From: SIG440 sp045580025
GTDB taxonomy: Bacteria; Bacillota; Clostridia; Monoglobales; Monoglobaceae
DNA length: 64,000 nt
Reading direction: 5' to 3'
Assembly: GCA_045580025.1 (NCBI GenBank)
Contig: JAZNNB010000030.1
Location: forward strand, 1 to 64,000
In this document: one piece after another, positions 22,941-31,482 of the stretch
Position numbering within the stretch: the first letter of the stretch is position 1
Layout of the letters: each line of letters opens with the position of its first letter
The notes under the pieces: generated by a model
What the model was told of the DNA's origin: nothing
What the model saw: the letters and a program-made list of their open reading frames with translations, nothing else
Database searches by the model: none
Translations under genes and position numbers: made by a program

Positions 22941-23613
22941 TCAGTTTACCGCATCTCCCATTTTTGGTTTTACCCTCTGCGTTGCATCTTATCTGGTAGG
23001 CCTTGGAATTAAAAAGAGATTCAATTATCCAATAGCAAACCCCATGATTATCGCCTCAATAATTATCATAGGAATTTTGCTGATTTTCAAAATCCCACTC
23101 GAAAACTTTATGACAGGCGGCTCGTTTGTTCTTATGTTTCTTGCTCCCGCAACAGCTGCCCTTGCACTTTCCATGTACCGCCAGCTTGAAATTATAAAGA
23201 AAAACCTGATACCCATTTTGGTCGGCTGCATTGTTGGTGCCGTTTCTGCCCTTGTCAGCATAATCGTCTTGTGCCGCGTTTTTGGAATTTCCGGCGAAAT
23301 AACCGCAAGCCTGATTCCAAAATCAATTACCACAGCCATCGCCACTGAGCTGTCAAGTCAGCTTGGAGGTATACCTCCCGTCACCGTGGCAGCTGTCAGC
23401 GTTACCGGAATTTTCGGAGCCATCGCATCACCATATCTCATCCGCTGGTCTCGCCTTAACAATTCCATAGCGGCAGGTCTTGCCATCGGGGCATCAAGCC
23501 ACGCTCTTGGCACGACAAAAGCCATCGAAATCGGTGAGGTTGAGGGTAGTGTCAGCGGCATTGCCGTGGGGCTTTGCGGAATTGTCACTGTGCTTTTAGC
23601 AATTTTCCTTTAA
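22933..23613 (+). CDS. lrgB: LrgB/CidB family membrane protein
   Basis: 226 residues, multi-span. SPIFGFTLCVASYLVGLGIK opens it, and FMLAPATAALALSMYRQ-type, SLIPKSITTAIATELSSQLG and ASSHALGTTKAIEIGE are strong LrgB signatures. It is the partner of LrgA, encoded with an eight-base overlap, which implies translational coupling. Together they form a membrane system linked to autolysis control or metabolite efflux. In Staphylococcus and others lrgAB is controlled by a LytSR-type two-component system; none is seen here. Confidence 0.93.
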   Translation: MLNQFTASPIFGFTLCVASYLVGLGIKKRFNYPIANPMIIASIIIIGILLIFKIPLENFMTGGSFVLMFLAPATAALALSMYRQLEIIKKNLIPILVGCIVGAVSALVSIIVLCRVFGISGEITASLIPKSITTAIATELSSQLGGIPPVTVAAVSVTGIFGAIASPYLIRWSRLNNSIAAGLAIGASSHALGTTKAIEIGEVEGSVSGIAVGLCGIVTVLLAIFL

Positions 23614-23631
23614 TAAAAATTTCATTAAATT

Positions 23632-23662
23632 AGGCGTGCTCAAGTCTGAGCACGCCTTTTTC
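23632..23662. terminator. Terminator between lrgAB and the PAP2 gene
   Basis: AGGCGTGCTCA / TGAGCACGCCT, perfect 11-bp stem, 4-base loop, then TTTTT. Serves lrgAB and possibly the convergent PAP2 gene. Confidence 0.88.
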
Positions 23663-23672
23663 AAACCCTTTT

Positions 23673-24194
23673 CTACTTTCTTAAAATTTTTCTTACAATT
23701 AAAAATATCACAGCCCCCAAAACTATCCCACCCAAAATATCCGTTGGGAAATGAACAAAAAGATAAAGTCTGGTGAAAGCCATAATAATTGCAACTAAGA
23801 GAGTGACCATCCCCCATTTTTTGTTTTGCGAAAGAATCACAAACGCTGACAAAAATGACGAATATGTGTGCCCCGACGGAAAAGAAAAATCTTCAGGAAT
23901 TGGAATCAGCATCTTTGGGACATCAAAAATCCAGCAAGGTCTTGGCCTTGAAAAGAGAGTTTTGAAAAAGAGGTTCCCGAGAACCAGACACAAAACCAAT
24001 CCTGCCGAAAGGGCTATTCCCAAACGTCTATATTTTTTTGTTGCGAGAAGAACTATCGCCAGAACAATCCATATAAAGCCACTGTTCCCAAACCACGAAA
24101 CCCTTGGCACCAGAAAATCCAAAAAATCAGACCTGGTGAAACGGTGTATTGCTTCAAGAATTTCAAACTCAATATTTTCAGTTCCAAACAGCAC
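23673..24194 (-). CDS. PAP2-family phosphatase
   Basis: 173 residues, about five spans. All three acid-phosphatase motifs are present: KTLFSRPRP, SFPSGHT and RLYLFVHFPTD. Membrane PAP2 enzymes remove phosphate from lipid phosphates, such as undecaprenyl pyrophosphate or phosphatidylglycerol phosphate; which one cannot be told. The start is GTG with GAGGTG upstream. It lies 14 bases behind the COG2426 gene, so they are probably co-transcribed. Confidence 0.9.
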   Translation of the reverse strand: MLFGTENIEFEILEAIHRFTRSDFLDFLVPRVSWFGNSGFIWIVLAIVLLATKKYRRLGIALSAGLVLCLVLGNLFFKTLFSRPRPCWIFDVPKMLIPIPEDFSFPSGHTYSSFLSAFVILSQNKKWGMVTLLVAIIMAFTRLYLFVHFPTDILGGIVLGAVIFLIVRKILRK

Positions 24195-24208
24195 AAAATC
24201 ACCTCAAA

Positions 24209-24688
24209 TCAGATTCCAAAAGCCGCCAGAACTCCGCCTGTAACCAACGCCACAATCAGCCCTGCGCCCACAACGCCAAGAAAAATGGCAGGAATTGCAT
24301 CTTTCAGCCGCATTTCAAGCATAGCGGCAACCAAAGCACCTGTCCACGCACCTGTTCCCGGAAGAGGTATTGCCACAAGAATGAAAAGACCCCAGAACTT
24401 GTATCGGTCAACCACCTTACGGTTTTTTTCCGCTTTTTGTTCCATTGTCAAAACCACTTTGTCAAGCTTTTTGCTTATTGCTCGCATCCACTCAAAAATC
24501 TTTCGTATGAATAAGATTATGAACGGCACCGGTATCATATTTCCCACAATGGAAACTAAAATCGCCAACCACAAATCAAGCCCGCTTGCTGTGGCAATGG
24601 GAATAGCTCCGCGAAGCTCAACAACAGGAACCATAGAAATAAAAAATGTTGTAAAAATTTTACCCCAAAAAGTGTCAAAAAAAGCCAT
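24209..24688 (-). CDS. COG2426 small multidrug-export-like membrane protein
   Basis: 159 residues, hydrophobic, with the family signatures SMVPVVELRGAIPIATASGL near the start and FILVAIPLPGTGAWTGALVA in the middle. COG2426 is named for putative small multidrug export, but it belongs to the DedA-like (VTT-type) membrane proteins, so lipid handling is also possible. The neighbour is a lipid-phosphate phosphatase of the PAP2 type, which fits that alternative. ATG at 24688 with GGAGAA; an in-frame TTG one codon earlier is less likely. Confidence 0.85.
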   Translation of the reverse strand: MAFFDTFWGKIFTTFFISMVPVVELRGAIPIATASGLDLWLAILVSIVGNMIPVPFIILFIRKIFEWMRAISKKLDKVVLTMEQKAEKNRKVVDRYKFWGLFILVAIPLPGTGAWTGALVAAMLEMRLKDAIPAIFLGVVGAGLIVALVTGGVLAAFGI

Positions 24689-24772
24689 CAAAATTTCTCC
24701 GTTTATTTTCTCTATATCCTAATTATACCTTTATCCAAAGCACTTGTCAACAAAACAAATTTGAACTTTTTG

Positions 24773-25726
24773 TTACTTAAAATATATCTCTACTCCAAAC
24801 TCTTTTGCAAGAATTTTCGCCTCCTCCCTGCCAAGTACAAAGCAGGCTGTGGCTAAACAATCCCCCAAAAGACTGCTTTCTCCTACGATGGTTACGCTGC
24901 TATAATCCGCGTCTTTCGGATAGCCCGTTTCGGGGTCCAATATATGATGATACTTCTTTCCGTCCTTCTCGAAAAATCTCTGGTATGTTCCGCTTGTGAC
25001 AACACTACCCTCATCTATATGAACTACCTGGTCATATTCCCCCGCAACTTCAAAGGGTTTTTGCAAACCTATCCGCCACTTCCCATCCTTTACATCACGA
25101 TTTTGTCCTACGCAGCAAATATTTCCACCCAAATCCACTATGGCACCGCTGACGCCATAGCTTTCAAGAATTTCCATTGCTATGTCTCCGGCATAGCCTT
25201 TTGCAGCGCCGCCCAAGTCTATTTTGGTTTCATCTGCACTTTTCACAACAGTTCTTTTTTCCGCATCAAAAACTATCGCATTTCTTCCGCAAATTTCAAG
25301 TGCCTTTTTGATTTCAACGTCACTTGGCACACGTCCGTCCTTGTCAAATTCCCACAAGGAAGATACAGGTGCAAGGCTTATGTCAAACGCCCCGCTTGAC
25401 GCTTCCTCCACCTTCTTTGCAGCAGAAATGATTTCATACATATGGTCAGAAAGTGTTATGACCTCGTCTTTTTTTGCAGAATTTATTCTTCCAACCTCCG
25501 ACTCTTTCCCAAAAAAGTCGGTAATTTTATGAATTTCACGGAGCTCCCGAAACACAGCATCCACCGCATCTTCGGTATTATGCCCGTATGCACTTACACT
25601 GCAATATGTATCAAACAAAAATTCGGTTTTTTCAACGCACGGATTCTGTAACTTTTCCTTAAAATAAAGCCCTGCAAAAACTGTCAAAAGCAGAACCGCA
25701 CTAAAGCCCCAGACAAACTTTTTCAT
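24773..25726 (-). CDS. apbE: FAD:protein FMN transferase (ApbE)
   Basis: 317 residues. One N-terminal membrane segment (about 4-22, WGFSAVLLLTVFAGLYF), no lipobox Cys. The ApbE domain shows TEFLFDTYCSVSAYG, SSGAFDISLAPVSSLWEFDK, KIDLGGAAKGYAGD, and HHILDPETGYPK (metal- and FAD-binding). It attaches FMN covalently to Thr/Ser of extracytoplasmic flavoproteins, such as Rnf or Nqr subunits or reductases. None of these is encoded nearby. Start at ATG 25726 with AAGGAG; the longer frame to 25771 would include this RBS. Transcribed alone. Confidence 0.93.
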   Translation of the reverse strand: MKKFVWGFSAVLLLTVFAGLYFKEKLQNPCVEKTEFLFDTYCSVSAYGHNTEDAVDAVFRELREIHKITDFFGKESEVGRINSAKKDEVITLSDHMYEIISAAKKVEEASSGAFDISLAPVSSLWEFDKDGRVPSDVEIKKALEICGRNAIVFDAEKRTVVKSADETKIDLGGAAKGYAGDIAMEILESYGVSGAIVDLGGNICCVGQNRDVKDGKWRIGLQKPFEVAGEYDQVVHIDEGSVVTSGTYQRFFEKDGKKYHHILDPETGYPKDADYSSVTIVGESSLLGDCLATACFVLGREEAKILAKEFGVEIYFK

Positions 25727-25795
25727 TTGCTTTCTCCTTACCTGAAATTTTATACCTTTATATAATAACACAAATATAATTTGCCGTCAATCTTC

Positions 25796-25824
25796 TTTAC
25801 TTTTAAAGAACTTTATGGTATAAT
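25796..25824 (+). promoter_or_regulatory. Promoter of the murJ surface-polymer cluster
   Basis: TTTACT (25796-25801), 17-base spacer, perfect TATAAT (25819-25824) with extended -10 TGG. Forty bases upstream of the murJ start. Confidence 0.65.
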
Positions 25825-25864
25825 TGTTTTATATCTACAACTATGCTGAAAGGAGGAATCTTTT

Positions 25865-27421
25865 TTGAAAAACCATGCCTCTTCCAAAGCCGTACGCACC
25901 ATCAGTTTTATGGCTATTATCATATTCTGTGCAAAGTTTATGGGGCTTCTCCGAGAAACACTTATTGCCAGCGTTTATGGTCAGGGTTTTGAGTCTGACA
26001 TTTTAAATACTGCCTCACAGATTCCTCTGCTATTTTTTGATATGACTTTGGGGGTTGCTATTCTTTCAACCTTTGTTCCCGTTTTCAATATGTTTTTAGA
26101 GCGTGACGGAAAGATTCGTGCAATGAAGTTTGCCAACAGCTTTTTCGCAACGGTGGTCATCATTTCATCCCTTGCGGCATTTCTCGGTATGATTTTTGCA
26201 TATCCCCTTGTTCGTCTTATGGTGCCGGGATATTCTGCCGAAAAGACTGCTGCCACCGCCGTTCTTCTTCGGGTTTTGTTCCCGTCAATAGTTTTTACCG
26301 CTGCGGCTTATACCGCAGTTGGCATACTCCAATCCTTTGGAGAATTCAATATTCCGTCAATAATCAGCGTTGTTTCAAACCTGATAATGATTTTGTATCT
26401 CATTTTTGCAGGCAACCGTTTTGGACTTTTGGGAGTTGTTATTTCAATGGTAATCGCCTGGGCATCTCAGTTGATTATCCAAATACCTCATCTCTTAAAA
26501 AGCGGATGGCGATGGAGCTTTGGTTTCAGTCTTCGTGACGAAGGCATTCGCGATGCCGCAAAGCTGGCACTCCCTGTTCTTATCAGCTCGTGGATTCAAC
26601 CTCTTTGTGTGGTTATCAATATGGCGTTTTCGTCCTCTATGGGCGACGGTGCCGTGTCTGGTCTTAACTGGGCAAACAAAATTTATATAATAATGGTAGG
26701 CGTTTTTGCCTATGCAGTTACAAACTTTATTTTTCCCCGTCTTTCAAGGCTTGGCAGTAGCTCCAAAAATGATGAATTCAAAGAAACCACAAGACTTTCT
26801 TTGGGCTGGATTATCTTTATCATAGCGTACGTTTCAGCTATGTTCATTGCCCTTTCAAAGCCTATAATAAAAATCATTTTTGAATATGGTGCTTTTTCAG
26901 CAGAAAACACAAAAACCACCTCAACAGCCCTCCTATTTTATTCATTCGGTATGGTAGGCTATGCAATCTGCGAAATTCTAAACAAAAGCTTTTATGCCCT
27001 CCGCGACGGCAAAACACCAATGCTTACCGCCGCTTTTGGAATTTTCATAAACCTTGTATCAGCTTTTGTTTTCGTAAAACTCTTCAAAATGGGCATTGGC
27101 GGTCTTGCTTTGGCAAGTGCTGTGAGCTCACTTGTTATGGCTTCGGTTCTTCTTTATATGATAAACAAAAAGGAATCAGGAACAATCACTGGAAAATTTA
27201 TCAAAAACGCAGCAAAAACCGTGGTCTCTGCCGCTGTTTGCGGCTTTGTTGCTTTTGTTTTCTATGAATTTTTATCACCCAACGAAATGGGCCGCATTTC
27301 AAATTTTATTTTCTGCGGTGCATCTGCAGGCGTAGCCCTTATCTTATATCTGATACTTAGTTTTGTTTTGAAGCTTGACGAATTTGACCAAATCAGGAGG
27401 TTTATTCATTATGAAAAATAA
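25865..27421 (+). CDS. murJ: MurJ/MviN-family lipid flippase
   Basis: 518 residues, about 14 spans, MOP superfamily. The N-terminus (AKFMGLLRETLIASVYGQGF) and YAVGILQSFGEFNIPSI-like region, plus GDGAVSGLNWANKIY, match MurJ. MurJ flips lipid II for peptidoglycan synthesis; because it heads a polymer cluster here (ligase, glycosyltransferase, exporter), it could instead flip another undecaprenyl-linked unit. TTG start with AAAGGAGG upstream. Its 3' end overlaps the next gene by 11 bases. Confidence 0.88.
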   Translation: MKNHASSKAVRTISFMAIIIFCAKFMGLLRETLIASVYGQGFESDILNTASQIPLLFFDMTLGVAILSTFVPVFNMFLERDGKIRAMKFANSFFATVVIISSLAAFLGMIFAYPLVRLMVPGYSAEKTAATAVLLRVLFPSIVFTAAAYTAVGILQSFGEFNIPSIISVVSNLIMILYLIFAGNRFGLLGVVISMVIAWASQLIIQIPHLLKSGWRWSFGFSLRDEGIRDAAKLALPVLISSWIQPLCVVINMAFSSSMGDGAVSGLNWANKIYIIMVGVFAYAVTNFIFPRLSRLGSSSKNDEFKETTRLSLGWIIFIIAYVSAMFIALSKPIIKIIFEYGAFSAENTKTTSTALLFYSFGMVGYAICEILNKSFYALRDGKTPMLTAAFGIFINLVSAFVFVKLFKMGIGGLALASAVSSLVMASVLLYMINKKESGTITGKFIKNAAKTVVSAAVCGFVAFVFYEFLSPNEMGRISNFIFCGASAGVALILYLILSFVLKLDEFDQIRRFIHYEK

Positions 27422-29309
27422 CGGCTTTTTCATAACAGCTTGGCTTTGTTTTTACAATATGATAATCAAAAACAGCATTGCCTATCGCTGGCTTTTGGGG
27501 CTGTATAACGGCATTTCAAAAGTTTGGAGAGAATCCTTTATCACCAATCTTTTCAGAAGAAAATTTTTCTCCGAAAATTCTCTTAAAAACAGCTTGTGGG
27601 GAAAGATTTGTTTTTCACCCTTTTCTCTTCTGGAAAAAATTGCCGACAGTTTTGGCGAAAAGTTGGTTGCTCAAAAAGAAAAAAGTCATATAGTCAGATT
27701 TTTTAAGTACTTTTTGCACAACTGTCTTGCCCTTAACTTGCGTTTTCTCGGGGTGTTCATTTTCTTTGGTGCCCTTTCAGACCTTTTGATATCGCTTTTA
27801 GGCGGAGGAAAAATTCTTCTTTCGCTTTCAGCAATGATTTTGGGCGCATTTTTTTATATTTTCGATTCCAATCTCACAACCGCATTTAAAAGTTCCAAAT
27901 TTGTTGGTTTTATAGAAAATTGCCTTGATATAAAATTTAATTTTGATTTCTTCTATATTACCAAGTGCGAGGGAAAGATGAGACTCATAACCGCCGTAAT
28001 CTTAGGCATCTTATCAGGACTTATCTGCGGCATTCTTTCACCGGTTTTCGCCCTTTTGTTCGTTTTTGGACTGCTTTTCTTCTGCCTTGTACTTTACAAA
28101 GTGGAGTTTGGTGTATTCATCACAGTTTTCCTTGCACCTCTCGTGCCCACCATGGCACTTGTGGGGCTCTCACTCCTTTGTCTTTTCTCTTTGATTGTGA
28201 AATATCTCACCAACAAAAAGTTTTTGTGGCACTTTGAGGGCTGTGGCCTTATGATAATCACCATGCTTATCATATATCTGATTTCGGCACTTGCCTCTTT
28301 TGCCCCCTTCAAAAGTGTTCAGATATGGCTTGTATACTTTGCATTTATGATATTTTATTTCGTAATTATAAATACCATAAAAACAAAAAATCAACTGTTC
28401 AACATTCTGAAAGTTTTTGTTCTCTCAGGCGGAATTGTTTGTCTTTACGGAATTTTGCAATATATTTTCGGCTGGAATGTAAATCAGGCGTGGATGGACG
28501 AAGAAATGTTTGAAGACATCAAAATGCGCATTTACTCAACCTTGGAAAATCCAAACGTTCTTGGTGAATACATTCTTCTGGTTCTTCCTGTTTGCATTTC
28601 ACTTATGTGGACATCCAAAAAGGCTTGGACAAAAATTGTTTATGCCACTCTTTCAGGGCTTATGGGCGTGGCGCTCATCCTCACTTTCTCCCGTGGCTGT
28701 TGGCTTGGAATTATGGCGTCGGCATCAGTTTTTGTAACTTTCGTCTGCGGAAAGCTTTGGGGACTTGCTCTTATTGCCTTGCCTATTATCCCTATGGTCC
28801 TTCCGGAAAGTATAATCAACCGTTTCTTAAGTATCGGTGATATGAAAGACTCCTCCACGTCTTACCGTGTTTATATATGGATGGGTACACTTCTTATGCT
28901 GAAAGATTTTTGGCTCTCAGGCATTGGCCCCGGAACAGAAGCCTTCACTCAGGTTTATCCATTTTATTCCTACAGTGCCATTGTTGCGCCACACTCCCAC
29001 AATCTGTTCCTGCAGATTTTGGTGGAATCGGGAATTTTGGGAATATTATCCTTTGTGCTTCTTATGTTCCTTTTCATAAAGAACTCCGTTTTGGGATACC
29101 TTGTCTTTGGCAAGGGAAATCCTTTCTCCGTAGTGATTGTTGGTATCGCCTCGGGAATCTTTGGATTTATGGTGCAGGGACTTTTTGACAACTGTTTTTA
29201 CAACTACCGCGTATTTATGATTTTCTTCACGGTGATAGCACTTGGCATCACCGCATCAAAAATAGCAAAAACCGAGTCGGAAAAACCGGAGGTGTCTCAG
29301 AATGCTTAA
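27411..29309 (+). CDS. O-antigen ligase-like (Wzy/WaaL) membrane protein
   Basis: 632 residues with ten or more spans after a basic N-terminal part of about 110 residues that looks specific to this protein. The core (about 200-620) has the Wzy/WaaL features: a glycine-poor loop with NPNVLGEYILLVLPVCISL, FSRGCWLGI, and the large extracytoplasmic loop GIGPGTEAFTQVYPFYSYSA followed by APHSHNLFLQILVESGILG, which holds the conserved His. Such enzymes polymerise or transfer undecaprenyl-linked glycans. AGGAGG lies ten bases before the ATG at 27411; an in-frame start at 27375 is deeper in murJ. It overlaps both neighbours. Confidence 0.85.
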   Translation: MKNNGFFITAWLCFYNMIIKNSIAYRWLLGLYNGISKVWRESFITNLFRRKFFSENSLKNSLWGKICFSPFSLLEKIADSFGEKLVAQKEKSHIVRFFKYFLHNCLALNLRFLGVFIFFGALSDLLISLLGGGKILLSLSAMILGAFFYIFDSNLTTAFKSSKFVGFIENCLDIKFNFDFFYITKCEGKMRLITAVILGILSGLICGILSPVFALLFVFGLLFFCLVLYKVEFGVFITVFLAPLVPTMALVGLSLLCLFSLIVKYLTNKKFLWHFEGCGLMIITMLIIYLISALASFAPFKSVQIWLVYFAFMIFYFVIINTIKTKNQLFNILKVFVLSGGIVCLYGILQYIFGWNVNQAWMDEEMFEDIKMRIYSTLENPNVLGEYILLVLPVCISLMWTSKKAWTKIVYATLSGLMGVALILTFSRGCWLGIMASASVFVTFVCGKLWGLALIALPIIPMVLPESIINRFLSIGDMKDSSTSYRVYIWMGTLLMLKDFWLSGIGPGTEAFTQVYPFYSYSAIVAPHSHNLFLQILVESGILGILSFVLLMFLFIKNSVLGYLVFGKGNPFSVVIVGIASGIFGFMVQGLFDNCFYNYRVFMIFFTVIALGITASKIAKTESEKPEVSQNA

Positions 29310-30423
29310 AGTTTTGCAAGTTTGTTCGGACACAAATATCGGCGGTGCAGGAAAGTGCATTCTCACTTATCTCAAGCATTGCGACAAAGAAAAGCTGAAC
29401 ATGGCTGTGGTTCTTCCATCAAACAGCCTGCTTACGCCAAAGGTTGAGGAGCTGGGTTTTAAGGTCTTTGAAATAGACGCTATGGCTAACAAGTCCCTTG
29501 ACTTTTCCGCAATCAAAAAGTTCCTTGGGGTTTTCAAAAAATTTAAGCCCCAGATTGTCCATACCCACGCAAGTATGTCAGCACGTATTGCCGCAAGGCT
29601 TTATGGCGCCAAGATAGTATACACAAGGCACAGCGTATTCCCTCCAAATCCACATCTCACTCATGGTCTTGGAAAAGCAATATGCGGCCTTGCCAACAAC
29701 TCCACTGCAGACAAAATAATCGCAGTAGCTGAGGCAGCAAAGGAAAATATCTGTGACATAGGCGTAAATGAAAGTAAAATTGACGTTATCCTAAACGGTG
29801 TGGAACCTCTTCGCAAATATTCTGACGAAGAAATTGCAAAAATCAAGGCAGACTGGGGCATCCCACCAGATTGCAAATGCACTGCCATTGTTGCACGTCT
29901 CAATGAGGTAAAAGGCCACAAATACTTTGTTGAAGCCGCAAAGATTTTGAAGAATCGCGGCATAAAGGCTCGGTTTCTTATTGCAGGTACTGGTGATATG
30001 TCAAAAGCCATACGTAAGCAAATCATAGATTCAGGCCTTGAAGATTACGTCATTATGCTGGGCTTTCTCGACAATGTTGAGCCACTTATGAACATCATAG
30101 ACGTTCAGGCAAACTGCTCATTTGGGACTGAGGCCACCAGTCTCTCACTTCTTGAGGGTATGAGCCTTGGAAAACCCGCTGTGGTTTCGAACTTCGGTGG
30201 AAACCCCGGTGTAATCAAGAATAACAAAAACGGATTTGTTGTGCCTACCCACGATTCTATGGCTCTTGCAGAAAAACTGGCTATGCTCTTCGGGGACAGT
30301 GACCTCTATTCAAAGTTCTCAGAGGGTAGCACCGAAATTTTCAATTCAACATTCACTGCAAAAAAATATGCAGAAAACATTGATAATATCTATTTAAGTC
30401 TCGGAGGTAAAAACAATGACTAA
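29302..30423 (+). CDS. GT4-family (GT-B) glycosyltransferase
   Basis: 373 residues, two Rossmann domains. N-terminal acceptor domain: LQVCSDTNIGGAGKCILTYL and IVHTHASMSARIAARL. C-terminal donor domain: IVARLNEVKGHKYFVEAAKI and FGTEATSLSLLEGMSLGKP, the E-x7-E motif that binds the nucleotide sugar. It is a retaining, probably cytoplasmic glycosyltransferase that adds a sugar to a lipid-linked acceptor. Overlaps the ligase gene by eight bases and the following DUF4330 gene by eight, so expression is coupled. Donor sugar unknown. Confidence 0.9.
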   Translation: MLKVLQVCSDTNIGGAGKCILTYLKHCDKEKLNMAVVLPSNSLLTPKVEELGFKVFEIDAMANKSLDFSAIKKFLGVFKKFKPQIVHTHASMSARIAARLYGAKIVYTRHSVFPPNPHLTHGLGKAICGLANNSTADKIIAVAEAAKENICDIGVNESKIDVILNGVEPLRKYSDEEIAKIKADWGIPPDCKCTAIVARLNEVKGHKYFVEAAKILKNRGIKARFLIAGTGDMSKAIRKQIIDSGLEDYVIMLGFLDNVEPLMNIIDVQANCSFGTEATSLSLLEGMSLGKPAVVSNFGGNPGVIKNNKNGFVVPTHDSMALAEKLAMLFGDSDLYSKFSEGSTEIFNSTFTAKKYAENIDNIYLSLGGKNND

Positions 30424-30910
30424 AGCAAAATTCAACATTATTGATGCCCTGATTGTTGTAGCAGTGGTTTTAATCGCCGTTGTTGCCGTATGGTTTCTTG
30501 GTGGAAATAACGACACAGGCACTGCCAACGAAACACAAAACACTACTGCGATATTCAAAATTCAGCTTACCAAAGCAGAAAAAACCCTTTATGACAAATT
30601 TCTCGCAGGTTTAGAAAATGACGAGAGCGTGTGGATAGGCATTAAAGAACGCTTTGAAGGAAAGCTTACAGGTATTGAACTTTCTCCCGCTTCAAAGGTT
30701 GGCACTGATTTATCATCAGGTAAAGCTGTTCTTTTAGAAGACCCTGTTCTTTATGACATAACCCTTGAGGTGACTGCCAACGCCCTTGAAACCAAAAGCG
30801 AGATTTCTTCATCAAACACCCCCATCCGCGTTGGCGAAGAGACCGCCATTCGCGGCAAAGGTTTTGCAGGATATGGTTTTGTGATTGACCTTGCAACCTG
30901 CGCTCAATAA
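30416..30910 (+). CDS. DUF4330 membrane-anchored protein (first copy)
   Basis: 164 residues: a short cytoplasmic head (KAKFNIIDAL), one span (about 10-30, IVVAVVLIAVVAVWFLGG), and a beta-rich extracytoplasmic part (about 45-164) with ITLEVTANALETKS and GEETAIRGKGFAGYGFVIDL. The pattern NIIDALIVVAVVLIAV at the span and a final strand pair is the DUF4330 layout. Function unknown. It overlaps the glycosyltransferase gene and is followed seven to 22 bases later by a second DUF4330 gene, so the two likely act in the surface-polymer pathway. Confidence 0.8.
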   Translation: MTKAKFNIIDALIVVAVVLIAVVAVWFLGGNNDTGTANETQNTTAIFKIQLTKAEKTLYDKFLAGLENDESVWIGIKERFEGKLTGIELSPASKVGTDLSSGKAVLLEDPVLYDITLEVTANALETKSEISSSNTPIRVGEETAIRGKGFAGYGFVIDLATCAQ

Positions 30911-30932
30911 AGAATAAATGGAGGAAAAATTT

Positions 30933-31427
30933 ATGTTTATCAACAAAGAAGGAAAGCTGTTTGGAAAAATCAGCATTATTGATATAATTGTTATTCTTGC
31001 AATTTTGGTGGGTGCTTTTGGATTTTACACAAGATTTTTTGTGAGCGAAAAGAAAGTTGAAACTGCCGCAAGCCACATCGAATACACTATGAAAGTCAAA
31101 GAGGTCCGTATCGGCACAGTCAATGCCCTGAAAAACTATATGGGGCCTGTTACCGATACAACCACAAAAGAATATTTGGGTGATATCGTGGATGTTACTT
31201 ACACGGATTCAACCAAAGCCGTGGAAACAACAAACGGAAAAATGAATGCATCACTTATCCCCGAGAGATACGATGTTACGCTTACAGTAAAAGTTGACGG
31301 AAAGATAAATGACTCTGGTTTTTATACCGCAAACAATCAGGCACTTGCTGCCGGTTCATCCTATGTCTTCACAACAAAAGCGGCAAAAACCACTGGAACA
31401 ATTACGGATGTATACGAAATAAAATAA
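30933..31427 (+). CDS. DUF4330 membrane-anchored protein (second copy)
   Basis: 164 residues with the same design as its neighbour: head FINKEGKLFGKISIIDIIVI continuing into the span (about 15-38), then a beta-rich extracytoplasmic domain with EYTMKVKEVRIGTVNALKNY, RYDVTLTVKVDGKINDSGFY and SYVFTTKAAKTTGTI. The sequence differs clearly from the first copy, so this is an old duplication or a two-component pair. The ATG at 30933 has GGAGG eight bases upstream; an in-frame ATG at 30918 would contain that RBS. A hairpin follows. Confidence 0.8.
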   Translation: MFINKEGKLFGKISIIDIIVILAILVGAFGFYTRFFVSEKKVETAASHIEYTMKVKEVRIGTVNALKNYMGPVTDTTTKEYLGDIVDVTYTDSTKAVETTNGKMNASLIPERYDVTLTVKVDGKINDSGFYTANNQALAAGSSYVFTTKAAKTTGTITDVYEIK

Positions 31428-31430
31428 CAT

Positions 31431-31460
31431 TTAGCGGTGGCAAGTTTTTGCCGCCGCTAA
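31431..31460 (+). terminator. Hairpin between DUF4330 and ABC exporter genes
   Basis: 13-bp arms (TTAGCGGTGGCAA and its complement with one wobble) and a 4-base loop, then GATTCTTT. Probably partial termination. Confidence 0.5.
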
Positions 31461-31482
31461 GATTCTTTAGGAGTGTCGCCTT

